The notes beneath the pieces were generated by a model. The model was not told the origin of the DNA and did no database searches. It saw only the letters and a program-made list of their open reading frames with translations. Of a stretch of DNA of 64,000 nucleotides, positions 34,601 to 48,182 are shown one piece after another. The stretch covers positions 930,001 through 994,000 of the forward strand of contig WACJ01000501.1 of assembly GCA_008973525.1 (NCBI GenBank), given 5' to 3'. Position numbers and translations under genes: made by a program. Origin of the DNA: Stenopsyche tienmushanensis (taxonomy: Eukaryota; Arthropoda; Insecta; Trichoptera; Stenopsychidae). Each line of letters starts with the position of its first letter. The first letter of the stretch is position 1.

Positions 34601-35595
34601 AAAGAAGCGCGGCGTTGAAAATAAAGCACCGTGGAGCGCTGCATGCCACATGTGAGTGCTTACTCATCAAAGGGTTAATAATTAATTATAACAAATATAC
34701 AAGAGTAGATGCATAGTTGTCAACTAAATATTTTTGATTTGACAATCATTATAATGGTGGAATATGTAAATGTATTTGGGTCGTTCGCATATAATTTTAT
34801 TTGGAAAATTAGGCGTTAATAGCAGTGCGAAGCCATAAACGAAGTACCATTCTACGAGAGCTCTCAATAAAATTTCGCCCATTTCGTCGGGTTAGACTAC
34901 AGCTTTGCGAATTCTGTCGGGAATGATGTAGATCCGGAGCGATATCGGCGATACCACAAGTTCTCAAACTCCATTCAATTAATAAACAATTACAAATATT
35001 GCATTGATATGGAATCTTTGCCCGCTGCTTGTACTAATCGAATCGAATAGGTCTGCGGTAGTCTCGAACGCTCCTACCGTTAGCGATCATTCGAACGAGA
35101 TTCTCCATTAAAATTGTAATTACAGAATTTCTTTTGTCTATTTGAATAATTCGCGGTATTCGATATGGCGTAAAAAAACAAAGGCCATTTTATTTTTTCG
35201 AGTGTATATTCATCGCCGGCTAATTTGTTGTAAAAAAAAGAATCAAGTACTCGCACGTCACGATTCGGAGAATTAAATCTGCCATTAAATCCCCATTTGT
35301 ACGATCCGAACTATAATAATCCGTTAATTATTATGGTATTTTAATAACGGATGATTTGAAATCTCTCTTTCGACGTTTTCCGTGTTTATTTTATGACTCC
35401 GGATCTGACTGTTCTCCCTAACAATGGCTATAGGAATTCATCTAACAACAGATTTAATTTGTTATTAGCCTTATAAGTTCCATTTTTTATAGGGCTTCTG
35501 AGGCCGGAGGTTTTTTTATAACGAGGAGATCCTAACGGTCAGTTTGTTTGGTCCCGCGTATTTGTCGGCCATTTTGTTTAGTCACAGTAAATTCT
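34601..35595. other. intergenic DNA with a TTAACCCTTTGA end
   Basis: No gene seen. 34653-34678 is a reversed copy of the TTAACCCTTTGA-type terminus described in the findings. Moderately GC-richer non-repetitive sequence around 34.8-35.5 kb was not identified. Confidence 0.35.
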
Positions 35596-35599
35596 TCCG

Positions 35600-35960
35600 A
35601 TGGATAAATCGTCGCGCGCTCCCGCCACCTACCGTCCGTGCGAAATCCACGCGGTTATCCGTTTTTTGACATTACAGAACAATGCCATCGCAAATATCTA
35701 TCGAAAATTCGTAGAAGCATATTTTCAGAGCCGTAACGAGGGTATGAAGCGCCCGTGGCAACTATCTAACGCCCCTCTTCCCCAATATAAAACATAGCCC
35801 CTGAAGGATCTTCTGTGATAGTACAGATTATAGAAAATGCCGCAAAAAGCCCTAAAAGGGGTCAGAAAGTTTGTGTGTCTAACCGGTCCGCTTTTCGGAC
35901 CGCTGACATGACGAATGAGCGCCTCGCAATTGATCGCCACGAAAATATTATTGTCTTTAT
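35600..35960 (+). mobile_element. mariner N-terminal fragment joined to reversed repeat B
   Basis: 35600-35797 encodes PCEIHAVIRFLTLQNNAIAN, the first helix-turn-helix of a mariner transposase, continuing to a short tail shared with 34547-34600 (reverse). Repeat B follows in reverse at 35826-35946. Stops prevent function. Confidence 0.75.
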
Positions 35961-37373
35961 TTTATTGTGGGCTTATGCCGGCTGGGTCAGCCCAATGTTT
36001 AAGCGATAACGAAGAAAAGAGGGATTCAACAACTTAATATATATTATAAAAACGGACAGAGTCAATCAGTGTTGATTTAAGTAAAGTAAAATGGTATTCT
36101 AAGTTTTGCGCCCCAAACCCAGTTGCGCCCGTGGCGGGCGTCTACTTTACCCCACGAAAAGTTCGAATTTCTATAATGCAAATACTATTTGAAATCAAAA
36201 TTGATAAATTGTGTGTACGGATGTTTGTAAAAATGGTGCAATTTAGTTTTTCGCCAATAATGTAGTTTGTTTTGATTGAATTTATTATGTTTTATAAACG
36301 ACATTTAAATTATCATTTCTGAATTCCGAACGTTCATGTGGTACGCCCTAAACGCTATATAGCGCTTGGAATTGATATCATTTGATCTGGCGGATTGTGT
36401 ATATCGGAGTGGTCACTTTCCATCATATAATGTCGACGCATTCCTACAAAAAATTATATTCCTCACGGAAAAGTTCGAGAATAGATTATTTAAATGGAAT
36501 AAAAATGTGGTGGGGTCGCGACCCTCGGTTCGAGGGGTGGTGGGTGAATCCTGGCAACCCCAGAGGCTACTGAGCTTCATGTTTTATTCATTAATTTATT
36601 TAGGAAATGGCTGCGACAAAATAGAGATTTTATTGGCTATACGGCGGGAGAATGGTTTTTATCGCTACGCCATTGTGCTTCTGTTATGCCGCGGATAGAT
36701 GGCGGTAGCATTACGCTTTTTTCCGCCATAATTTTCCCAAAGCGCGAATATTTTTAAACCGGTGGCATAAATTATTTGACGTTTGACTCGAATGTTGCCA
36801 CTGCAAAAAATATCCTCGTTGATCAAATTTCGCGATCGAAGTATAACGAAAAAATAAAAACAAATGCATGCGCATTTTTTAAATTCAAATCGATATAAAA
36901 GCTCAAATATCGCATGAAAAATTATTCATGGTCGTTTATGCGAATGCAACGTTTCGGCGCCGATTAATGTGCTAATTATTACACACATCATGCATTGTAA
37001 AAACGCCACGTTAAAATTACATCCGAATTTATTGGATTATATATTAACTCATTAATGTATTGTAATTAATTTGGCATGTAATGTGTAATGAGATTGTGCC
37101 GGCGATTTCGGAATGCGATAGTGCCGACGCCACCATGTTTCCACCGGGTCGAAATTTTTACATTTCGTACTATTTTAGAGTCGGAAAAATACCGCATCGC
37201 TGTTTCTCAATCTAGATAGTTTTGTCGTTCTTAATAAAGTCAAAGTAAATCTTTAATAAATGATTGTATGTAAAAAAAAATATTTCTAAAAGTCATACTG
37301 CTATAGAAAATTTTTATGTGATTTTCTCCCATTGCTTTCTACATAGGATTAATTTAAATCACTATTAATAAAT
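35961..37373. other. intergenic DNA, no gene seen
   Basis: Includes GC-richer patches near 36.1 and 36.5 kb. The frame 36366-36698 is not recognised and lacks splice or codon support. Confidence 0.35.
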
Positions 37374-37650
37374 ATACAGGATGTTCGGCACATGGAGCAA
37401 ATTGATCACATCTGCTTCGTATGCACGCACGACACCTTTTCCTTATAGGCACCTTTATCGTGTAAATTAATTCTTTTGCTAGCCCTAATTGGTGGCTCGC
37501 ACAGTCTCCAGACCTGACACCACTGGATTTTTTTTGTCTGGGGACGCGTCCTATTCCGTCGCTCCCACGGTCTCCAGACCTGACACCACTGGATTTATTT
37601 GTCTGGAGACGCGCCCTATTCCATGGCCCGCGCGGTCTCAGGTTTCAAAG
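37374..37650 (+). mobile_element. transposase catalytic segment duplicated in tandem
   Basis: Starts tacaggatgttcggca, a typical transposon end. Inside, a 65-66-bp unit beginning gtctccagacctgacaccac at 37504 recurs at 37570, with a broken third start at 37635. In one frame each unit reads RSPDLTPLDFF or QSPDLTPLDFF, the block before the last catalytic residue in several insect IS630/Tc-like transposases. Only this piece survives. Confidence 0.7.
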
Positions 37651-37689
37651 AATTACACAATATTATTGATACACTTGTTGACTATTTTT

Positions 37690-38130
37690 CCACATAATTG
37701 CTATCCCGTTCAATGCAGGTGGTGAGCCGTGACACAAACTTCTTTATGTCTTCCACGATGAACTCTTCCGCCAGCTTCTTCATAACCTTTTTCTGCACCT
37801 GCTCGTCAATTTGAAAATTTAATTCCACCAATATATGCCTTCAGGCAGGTGAAAATATGATAAGCTGAAGGCGCCAAGTCAAGAAAAGACGGGGGATGGT
37901 TCAAAAAATCCCAATCAAATGAGTCCACAATATTGTTGTGCATTGATGGTCTCCCCCTGAGACAGAAATTCGACCAAAATGATGCCTTTTCGGTCCCAAA
38001 ACACTGAGATCATGACCCGTTCGCATTTGGTGGGTTTTCTTACCGACATCTTTAATGTAACGTAACGTTTTTTTATGCAGTTAGTGATATGGAGATTAGG
38101 AGTAATTCTTAGCCTTTCCTTTATCATGAT
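37690..38130 (-). mobile_element. mariner C-terminal half, decayed
   Basis: The minus frame 38127-37915 includes VMISVFWDRKGIILVEFLSQ and GETINAQQYC, the segment before the second catalytic Asp in mariners. Worn downstream pieces reach about 37690. This WDRKGIILV type differs from the WWDWKGVVYYE type at 55 kb. Confidence 0.85.
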
Positions 38131-38405
38131 CTATTTACTACAACTCGACTATAATAATAGGAATATCGAGATAAAATATAATAGATAGATTCAGAATTTC
38201 ATATGGTGTACCAAATACATATCATGGTAGCGCGCGGGTGTTTTTTTCAGCACGGTAAGGGAAAGGTTAAGCTCACGTTGGAATTTGAATGCTGCTTTCT
38301 GCTTTATGAGTTCATGAAATAGAAGAGCTTTTTTCTTAATAAAATATCCACATATGTGAAATAATTTTTGAGATAAATCTTTGATTCAAATTACAAGTGC
38401 TTTTT

Positions 38406-38624
38406 CTATTTTTTGCAATAAAGAATACGATGTAAATCTTGTGTTTGATTTGTGCCATTGATGACTGATTTTCTGATGGCGACTTCATTTTTCTTGATTG
38501 CTCTTATGGTCGATTCCCCCAGGTTGAGGGGTTTGCTTATCTTGATAGGATTTTGTCCATTCGCCAAGTAATCCAAAATTGTCAGTTTCTTATCAAGAGA
38601 CTGGCAATTTTGCCCTATATACAT
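38406..38624 (-). mobile_element. pogo/Tigger N-terminal fragment (CENP-B type HTH)
   Basis: The minus strand encodes SLDKKLTILDYLANGQNPIK then LNLGESTIRAIKKNEVAIRK, the CENP-B N-terminal helix-turn-helix typical of jerky/Tigger transposases. Sequence at 38905-38995 and 39353-39410, with repeated gtcggactatag and gattatccaaa words, looks like decayed ends of the same or related elements. Confidence 0.8.
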
Positions 38625-39410
38625 ATCGCCACTATTGCACTAAACGCATAAAAAAACTTTGTTATCTATAGAAAAATGATGGATAGATTCCATTATTTTT
38701 AAAACTGCATTACTTCAAAATCGCATAAAAACAGACCCAAGTGTATTATACCATAGTTTCAATATGGACTATCTATTTTTTTTATGATTTGGATTTGAAG
38801 CTGTAATTTCTCGTCATTTCTCTCAGGTATTAGTTTGTAGGTGTCTGATGCTAACTAAAGCTATTTCATCAGAAAGTAGGCTCCTTTTTGGAATTCAGAA
38901 GGCGGTGTCAGATTATCCAAATTGTCGGACTATAGAGTACTTCCCCGAACCCTTGTAGTCCGGAAATTTTAGGAAAAGAGTACTTGTAATCCGAAAAAAA
39001 ATAGAAAATGGCGACATATACATAGACAGCACAAGGTTTCATATTATAGAATTGACGTCATAAACTCAATGCTCGTTGCGGTTATAAAAAATAAAATTCC
39101 GTAACGATTTTTGCAGCGTTTTAACTATCTATTGCTAATTATAAAGTCTTCTTTTTTGTTATCTCCTTGTAAAACACCTTTGTTATCATGTCCAATGTGT
39201 GCCTAGAAATAGGTGTATACCAGTTTCTTTCCTGAAGAAACCACATATAAAAGGTTGATAGCTTACAAAAAGATTCATTACGATTTAGGCGGTCCATCAT
39301 CACCATTTTACATTGACGAATCTTTACCGTACATATGTACCATACTTGTATTAGAATGTCGGACTATAGGGGGCGACGGATTAGACTGAGGACGGATTAC
39401 AGTTAAATTA

Positions 39411-40514
39411 CTACTTAAATTACATGATTCATAATACAGGTGATGGGTTGATCTCAGTTAAAAATCTGATTTTTGAAGAAAATCTTAGACAATCTGGAAT
39501 ATTCACTTTATGTTCATTAGACATTGTATCATCCCATTATCATTTAGCTCGAGCTATGGAATGTATTATATTGAAGAGAATGTACAATATCCCAATGGAC
39601 AATTTGCTGATGTTTCAACTGTTTGTGCAACTTCTTTGGGGGTAATATTGTTGTCGTCGTTGTTAATCTTTGCAATTCCAATGGAAGATATAAGAATGCA
39701 ACGTTGACTCGAATAATAAATAGATCAATTTGATTGATGTAGGGATGTCGAAACAATTTTGTCAATCCAAAGACGGAAATAGCCATCTCCGCATGTTGGG
39801 AATCCCGAATCTCATACTATGGTAAACAGCTAGATGTCGGTGTTTTTCCACCGGAAATGGCGAATCATCCCCGGGCACGGGAGAGGGTGGGTTTATAAAG
39901 GAAATCAAAATGCCTCCGCAGACATCGAATGGGGAATCGAATTTATGCGGCGAACTTGCTTCATTAAATTCTACGGCCGCCGAAAAATAGCTACGGGGTC
40001 TGGGGGACCCCACTGGCTATTTTCTTTTTGTCCATTTCTGCCAGGCTGAATTGGATAAAGGAGAATTATGCCTAATGTTTCCGCGATTGCCATTTTGTTA
40101 TTCTCCCTTGTCAGTTATAAAAACTGATATGAACAGTCATTTTCTTTTCATATGCAATTAATTCGATTCATTAGTCTATTATATTGTTATGGCTTCTGAT
40201 GCGGACATCGGCTATAACCGAAGAAGGAGGAAGAAAAGCTCTGATGGTAATTTTATTTTGTACATCATCGCCTTACTTTGTGGGTGGGTTAGTGGATTGA
40301 CTCTTAGAATGCCTAAGATTCAATCGATGTTCTTAATAAGAGCTTTCCATAAAAATGTAAAATTTTATTACATCATACTAGATTTAAATATAAACTTTAC
40401 CGACAATGAGTTTGGAAACACATAGCTGATATCATTTTTAATATCAATGCCCTTTTATTTGATAATAAATCATAATTTGCACTCGAATGTCGAATATCAC
40501 TCCACCTTTAAGGC
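39411..40514. other. single-copy-looking DNA with one weak exon candidate
   Basis: At 40189 an ATG frame MASDADIGYNRRRRKKSSD runs into a possible donor (GATG|GTAATT at about 40246). The highly basic start could be a first exon, but nothing follows it that I can join. A GC-richer patch at 39.8-40.05 kb has no recognised function. Confidence 0.2.
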
Positions 40515-40681
40515 GAAACGCGTACTTTTCCCTTATTAACTGCATGATCATTATTAAACCTACATAACAAAAAAGTTAAGTTTAACTCTTTCTAATGAGT
40601 GCAATATTATTCTCCTCAAAATAACTTTTGCTTCAGGGCGCGCGTTTAAAATAAGGAAGTTTCCCTGCCGCATCCTGTACA
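40515..40681 (-). repeat. dispersed repeat family A, copy 2
   Basis: Read in reverse it starts tacaggatgcggcaggga and continues through cgcgcgccctgaagca, matching 12064-12236 and 46601-46720. Confidence 0.65.
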
Positions 40682-41440
40682 TACCAAATGCGGACAAAGT
40701 TTTTTTTTTAAACCAATTTATGCTTTTAGATAAATATTTTTACTACGTGATTATATTAAGGAAAGTATGTTTAATAATATGCAAATTTTTATTTTTATTA
40801 AATATTGATGAGTTATGAGTTTTACTAAGTTTTTTAGCGTTTCCAAACTTATTGTCAGTTGCTTGTAGATATTATATGTATCAAAAGGTTATCATCGCTT
40901 TAATCTTTCTAAATAGTAAAATTTCGTTAATAATCGAGTGCAGTCCCCTTTCGAGATTTGATACAGCGTTGCGAATCCGCGGTGGATTTGGCCGGATAAA
41001 AAATCGTTAAGTCATTAAAGGTGCATTAAAAAAAAGACGAACAATCTCGGAGCTGTCATCGGAGCGCGCAATTTTCAAACGAGGAACTCAATTAACGTTG
41101 GCAGCAATGAAACAAAAATGAGATAACCTCCAAATTAAAAACTATTTGATCATTCATTACACTAACAACCGTGGTATAGAAATAACAAATAATGTATGAT
41201 ATAACAGGAAATATCCCATTCTTTTGACATAATTCGTCAGTTTCGGCAATCATGGCCACTTCTCCATTCAAAAATACACATCGAATGCGAGGATCGCTTG
41301 AGAAGTTCATTTTAAAAAAATGTTGATTTTTTTATAAAAGTATTGTCTTGGTGAAACAACACTTTATTTTTAGCCAAATGTGACATTTATTTCTTGATTT
41401 CATCACTCAAACGTTGTAATAAGTTTATACGTGGATATAT
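40682..41440. other. AT-rich spacer
   Basis: A Tc1-type terminus word gcgtttccaaacttattgtc stands alone at about 40844; the same word recurs at about 43766. No gene seen. Confidence 0.4.
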
Positions 41441-41457
41441 TCGGGCATGGCATCCGA

Positions 41458-42120
41458 TTGCGAGGCGCTCATTCGTCGTGTCAACGGTTCGAGAAGCGGA
41501 CCGGTTGGACATATATACCTTGTGGCCACTCCGTCTTCTTTTTTATGCGGCATTTTCGGTAATAAATACGTATTCTGGGCCTTCTATGATCTATAAGCCA
41601 AATGAGCTAGATTAGACCCCCCTCCCATACATAAAACCTATATATTAATCTATCTTACTAATTTATTTAATCTAGTTTTAATTTTTCTTTCGTACTCAGA
41701 ACGCAAGTGGCCACTCGAATCTGGGAATGTACGAGTCCTTGTGGACGTGGACAACCCATGTTTCATCCATAAGTATGAATCGACGCAAAAACTCGGCTTT
41801 ATTGCTGTGAAACATCGCCAAACATTCGGTTGAAATATCATCACAGCTTTTTTTTGGTTCCTATTGTGAGCAAACGCGGCACCTGTCTTGCGCACAGCTT
41901 TCTCATGTCCAAACTTTTAGTTAATATGCTTTGTTCAGCACTTTTTAAAATGTTTGTTATGTATGCTAGCTTGCGCATTCTTATTCGATGGTCATCCAAT
42001 ACCATTTTGTGGATTTTCTTCGCCATTTCTGGCGTGGTCACATCATTTAGTCGATCACTGCGATGTTCAATTTGGCAGCTCGTACGGCCTCGTTTAAACT
42101 TTTTTCCATGTTTGCTGCCA
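41458..42120 (-). mobile_element. decayed mariner with repeat B
   Basis: On the minus strand: TPEMAKKIHKMVLDDHRIRM, then LDMRKLCARQVPRLL, and after a frameshift CFTAIKPSF with SYLWMKHG, covering the helix-turn-helix through the first catalytic region. Repeat B occupies 41458-41595. Several frame breaks. Confidence 0.82.
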
Positions 42121-43185
42121 AATAAATACTAACAAAGCGATTTCAGCTTCATAAGTTGACTTAAGCTTCTGGGACTACTCTCGGTATATCTATACTTATT
42201 CTTCGTCAATTGCATATATTTTTTAATAATATATGATCTACTAGTTTCTATTTTTTAAGTCATTATAATAAATAAATATTTACAAATGTTAAACGACAAA
42301 GTATTTTATATTGACTAACACGAAGCTATCAAAGCTCACGAATCAGCAAGAAAAGTGAATAATGGATGTTATCAAATAAGTAATAAATGTCATAATCGAA
42401 GCAGAACTTCTCCTTGCATCGAGCGTAACTCTCAAGACGCCCCTCGTCACCCAGAATTACAATAATAATGAACGAATGGCAAGCAACTTTTTAGTCACGC
42501 TTTGTTAATCACAAAATTGCGGCATTTGATGTTTCTGCTTCCGTTCTCTTTGTGTGCACTCTAATGATAAATAAAAGTATGTTTTCACATAAAAATACTC
42601 GTATTAGGCCAAATTGAATGGCCGTCGATCGGCGGCCATAGATACGGGCGCCATATTTGCCCCGTCGCCATTTGCACGCTCCTAATCTCCGCCGATGTAA
42701 GAAACTGGCGCCAATTATTTTAATGGCTTTCGTGTCTGACATCTAACTCGCTTCCAATTAAACTGAAATTTACCAATCGTTACGTAAGAATGTTTTAATT
42801 CGGGTCGCCATTGATTGTTTCAGCGTCTCGCGATCCCATAATGAGCGAAAATCTGTGCGGGCAAAAAACAGCCGAATCAATTTAAAAGAGCATAACTCAT
42901 GAGCCGCCCCTCTCTGCGACCTTTAATGAATCGCGCAAATTAATCATGTGAGAAAAGTCGAATGTTCTCAACAAGCCCTTAGGCTGCAAAATAATTACGC
43001 GAACAACCCTCGGGTGAAATTTCACTTATGATTAAATTTTCACATTTGTCAATAAATGCGCACATCTGCCAGATAGCCAAAAATATGAATAATGCATGAT
43101 TGAAAAAAAAACATTTTTACATAAATATAAATCTTAAAATATAATAATATAACTTTTGAAGTTTAAAAAACGCAAAATCAGCCAA
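42121..43185. other. intergenic DNA, no gene seen
   Basis: A minus frame 42742-42509 over a GC-richer patch is not recognised. No repeats found by eye. Confidence 0.35.
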
Positions 43186-43189
43186 ATTA

Positions 43190-43700
43190 AATAATATGAT
43201 TCATACTTATATCATTACACTACCAAATGAAGTACTTTTATTTAGGGGAATTGCTAAAAGAATGATGATTTCCATCAAAGAAATGCAATATATAGTTAAA
43301 AGTCACCCGGTGACTGGGACTTTGACGGACAGAAAAAGACCGGACCGCCCAAAATCTATTATGGACGCCGAAGATGGATGTGAATATGTGGTGATGTGGG
43401 ATTGTTTTGGGATCGAAAATACTGGGAATTTAGCTAAAGTCGATGGAAAATTAAATAAAGAGCGTTACTAGAAAATACTTCAAGAATATGCAGTACCCTC
43501 AGGAACTTATAGGATATTAGGACGAAATTCCACATTGAGAGATCGAACGATCCACACGAATAAGATCAAACTAAAAGCGAAAAATCGTTTTCCTTATTAT
43601 GTCAATGAATTCTGGAATATCCTACAAGAATACTGGAGAGATTTTTGAATGAAATTGTTACAAATAATCCCAAAAAATATACATCGCAGTAATTTGTATC
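43190..43700 (+). mobile_element. Tc1-like transposase remnant
   Basis: Plus-strand pieces in order: HPVTGTLTDRKRPDRPKSIM (end of the DNA-binding domain), YVVMWDCFGIENTGNLAKVDGKLNKERY (catalytic core, here with a large deletion before it), and a worn end near LKLLQIIPKNIHRS. A Tc1-type terminus word follows at about 43766. Non-functional. Confidence 0.8.
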
Positions 43701-43789
43701 AAAGGTGGTATTTTGATAATTTTAACATTGTACATAAATTTTATGATGATTTACACTAAGTACGAAGCGTTTCCAAACTTATTGTCGAT

Positions 43790-46600
43790 AGTATAAATAT
43801 GGTTGGATCTACAGCGGTGATTTTTTGATGATTTATGATAAACTTAGGAAATATATAATAATATAAATATAATAAAAGGATTATTATAAGGATCCTTTTA
43901 TGACACTGATTATACTGAAAAACTGTCGCATTTTGATATACAAGTTGTAAAAGCACTTGGTTTCATGTGGAATGTTGTGCATTGCCATTGATCTTGAGGA
44001 ATGATAGCATCATTCAAGGGCCGTTTAGGGTCATTTTACACAAGTTATTAAAAAAGCAGATGCAATTAAATACCCAATAATGCTGAATAATTTAAAACAT
44101 GGCATGTTAAGATGGTTGAAAATATGAAAAATCAGTTAAAAAATAATATTATATAAAAGTCTTGAAATAAGATATTTTTGTAATGTATTCCCATTGTCCT
44201 ACAATTATTAATAAATCAATATAAGGTTACTTAAATAGGAAATTTTAGTTAGGACAAGATTACAAATCTTATGATTAATTGATTGATTGATTATAATATT
44301 GATCCTTTTAATCTTTCAAGCTTGTGTATATGGTAACATTTTCTTCTTAAAGAATTCTTAATAAAAATGGAAACTTATTCATGCCAGAAAATATATGTTA
44401 TTGCTGAATAAGAAAAGATGGTCCAAAATTCAATTCAAAATTATAATGATCCAGAACACAAGCTGGAGGTATTCAATCTGCATTCATTATTATTTATTGA
44501 TGCAACCCATGATGTAACGGCATTGTTTTTGTATAATATTAATATGAAGGTTCAAAACATTGAATCATCACATTTTGAAAGATGGTTGACGTTAAGCTTA
44601 AAATGCTATATGTAATTTGAGACACGAAATGATGTTTTTGATATTAAAATGATAAGTATGCGCCTCAATATCTCAAATGAGAATTGTCTGTGTTATTCAG
44701 CATTGTAAAAAGATTAAATAATTCGTAACATGAAACATTTTTGCAATCACAATTCCATTTATCCAGCATCCAAGATCTTCGTCGATTAATGTCAAATATT
44801 TTTATCGATGGTTGGGATTCGTCGTGGGGTGAAATTCCACCCGTGCTCGCTTTTTTCTTGTCATCTCCGGCATGTTTTGACCCCTCGTGGTAAGTAAACA
44901 AATCTTTGACATATTCCTCGGAGAGCATAAAAGTTTAAAGTCATTTTTTGGATAGGGTTTCCCCTTATTTTTCTTCGGCGGGAATCTCCACCCCCCCAAT
45001 CCTCCTTGTTAATGGACACGGAAACTTGGCCGGGGAGGGGGAAATGGGAAAAAGGACACAGACGGGATAATAAATGATTTTAAGCTCCGCTCGGGAAATT
45101 TATATTTTTTTCGGGCACTTTCAAGATATACCGGGTGAATACCGAAATGATTTATTAAACTTCTTCCAGACACTTATTAATATAATATCTACGATTTGTA
45201 TTGATGTCCATTCGAATGATGATGAAATCATGATTATGCTAGTCTTTCAAGAAACTACTACAATTTAAATTAAGTATATGATTTGAATTTAGTAAAATCG
45301 GTCCTGAAATACTAAAATATATTTTATTGTCATAAGAACGAGATCAATCTTTGGCTTATTGTTTTATCCAAAAGCATGATAATAATATACTGATGAAAAT
45401 CTATGACTTAGGTTAATTTAATAGTAAGTAAAGGTGAAAATACTAGGTAAAAAAATAATTAATACCCTAAGTCTGTAATATTATGGTAAAAATATAATAT
45501 TTCTTATGATAAATAGTATCCAAAGCCATTTTTTTCTATTGAGAGATTTGCTTGAAATGAAAAATTGCTTAAAAGTGGCTATGGAAATGTGTCTAAATTT
45601 GCCAATCAATCATGCATCGTTTAAGATGATTGACATTTTACGACCAAGGAAAATGTAAATTTACATAAACACGTGCAATAAAATCATCATGTGTGTAAAT
45701 ACAGTGATTTGAAGGATGAATTCGTAAGTCGGTCAAAATATATTAATTTAATTAGACATTTGGAACACCGTACTTTTAGAGGGAAACGGCTAGATTGGGT
45801 AACCCTCTCTCATGGAACATATTTAAAAGTCGAAAAAGGTTTTTAACTGAGTTTTAAGGAGAAGTTTTTACAAAAGGGAAAAAGAAATGGAATGGCAGAA
45901 AAAAGGGAATTTAATAGAAGCGAAGGGACTTTCGGGCGGCGCCATATTTAACTGTAGCTAATGCACAATATACCCCGAACTTTCTTCTATTCCCGATCAT
46001 TTGAATACGGTCCGGGAACCGATATTTATCGACAGCCTTCTAGATCATCACTACTTTTTACAGTTTCAATTCAAATATCATAGCGACAATCTAAACAACC
46101 GATGAAAAATGGGAATCGTGTGAGATTGGCAAAATGTTGAATTAAACATCAATTTATAAATGAAGGATTATCCAAATGTGATGCATTAACATTTAAATGG
46201 CACCAATGGTTTTATAAAAGGCTTTATGCTGCGAATTAATAAATAAGGTGTATATATTTTTCTGAAAGGATCAATTAGTTCCTTTTGATGATAAGAAATT
46301 TAAAAATGGCATGATCTAATTGACAATTGATAATAATTTGAAACAGCTAGTTTCTATAAAAAAACAAGAACCGACTCAGATCAAGGTTTGATCCATAATT
46401 ACTGCCTGAGATCAGTTTTCACTCCTGTTTTTTAACCGGGATATAAAAATAAATGCGCCAATATATCCATCAATCGATTCATCATCATCATCTTGAGTAA
46501 CATCTTATATTGATTGATAAAGATGGATTGTTAATTTACAATGTCTAAAAAGCGAAATATTATATTTATTGAAAGGGGAACATATACATTTTTCTGAAAA
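43790..46600. other. long AT-rich stretch without a recognised gene
   Basis: Open frames here (for example 44665-44999 minus, 44418-44615 plus) are short and unrecognised. A GC-richer patch with C and G runs lies at about 44.98-45.07 kb. Confidence 0.35.
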
Positions 46601-46720
46601 TATAGGATGCGACAGGGAAACTTCCTTATTTGAAATGCAAGTCCTAAAGCGACAGTTATTTCGACAAGAGTGAAATGGCACTCATTCAAAATAATGGAAT
46701 TTAACGATTTTTATGTCATA
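46601..46720 (+). repeat. dispersed repeat family A, copy 3
   Basis: Starts tataggatgcgacaggga, continues with cctaaagcgacagttattt and ggcactcattc. Diverged relative of 12064-12236. Confidence 0.65.
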
Positions 46721-48182
46721 TAGTTTTAGTAACTATCATGCAGTCGACTGTCTTTAACCCTTTGAGCAGTGAGCTAATTTAAAAGCATCAAAATCTTAGA
46801 TGCTATATTTGCTTGTCTGCCACTTATCGCCGTAAAAATCCACTTATATATCAGGACCGTCGCAGCGTGTATGAAGTTTGTGCGTAAATAAATAAACACT
46901 GTCGATATAGACGAAATAGTCAAACTATGCTATTATAACAGGAGCATTTAAAAAATGCTGATCTTGGATATTCTAATAAGGCTCAACGCCGTAAAGGCGC
47001 ATGAGTATACATCATTCGGACGTGTACGCATGCGCTGAGGCCTTTTTCGAATTCATGTCAGCATTCCATGTATTTCAATTACGATTATATATTTATATAA
47101 ATTACACATTCTAACGGACGATCTAACGACCGAAATGTAAGCGGAGGAGCATCAAGAATGCGTCAATCATTTTAATGCATTTTTTTTGTGGTAATCGCCA
47201 TACTTTCGCACAGTTGTAGCTGTTGTTGAATGACAGTTGTGTCTGATATGCAATTTGTCATGTCATGTCCCCGCGTAATTTGTAATGAATATAATTGTGA
47301 AGTCAAAAGCTGACATCGGACAACCATAGTTGCCTCTAATGCCAACAATTGCTCTATCCAGCACAATCAGCCACCGTGACCGCGAATCCATCTAGCACGC
47401 ACTTCGTTTAAGACTTAAAAGCCATCCATTCATCTTTCTATGAATGGATAAAGTCGCCATTTACGAACGAGAAATTATTAACTTGTCGCACGATTTGAAT
47501 GCGAGCTTTCAGATGGGCATTGTCGGGGATCTGCGTTGTTTGACTGTCAACCTGTAACGTATTCACTCTTTATGATTTTTCTATGAAAAATAAATAACCG
47601 AGTGTCATCGCGCTTAAAGGGTGAACCGTGCTTTGTAAAAATTAAATTTATACGCAAAATGTTATGATGTGGGAGTCGTATGGGCATAGGAGTGTGCTAA
47701 TGTACGTCAGTAAATTAGCGACCCTTTTAGCCGATTATTCACGTTTGACCGACATTCACGGGAACTTTAAAGCTTTCAAACAGTATCTTGAGCCTTTGTG
47801 AGCTTTATAAATTTTATACCGAAAAGCGGGTCTCGCTTTTATTAATGGTTTTCTAATGAACCCCTTTCTGCACGTAAATTGTTTTCTACTACATTTTCTT
47901 CCTATTATATCGGTTTTGACTTTTTTGTTTGTCGAAAATTTCGAAATGTTTTGATGGGAAAAATAATAGACGACCTTAATGCAAAGCGGTCATTAGGATT
48001 TTTTCTTTGGGGAAATATTAATGGGCGTCGAAGTTGAGGGGTTGAAAATGATTGCTGAAAATTTCACCGGAGTTACATTGACGATTTTTTACTAATATTT
48101 ATATTTTAAATAGAAAAATTGGATGGTACTCATCATGAGCATAGTGTTAAGATTGCATTATCCTACTTTAAACGCAAATATC
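46721..48182. other. intergenic DNA, no gene seen
   Basis: 46754-46778 is one of the TTAACCCTTTGA-type termini. The minus frame 47366-47172 is unsupported. Confidence 0.35.

Noticed and set aside
37489..37650. CRISPR-like array
   Set aside because: The repeats are adjacent coding-type units without spacers, in a eukaryotic genome.
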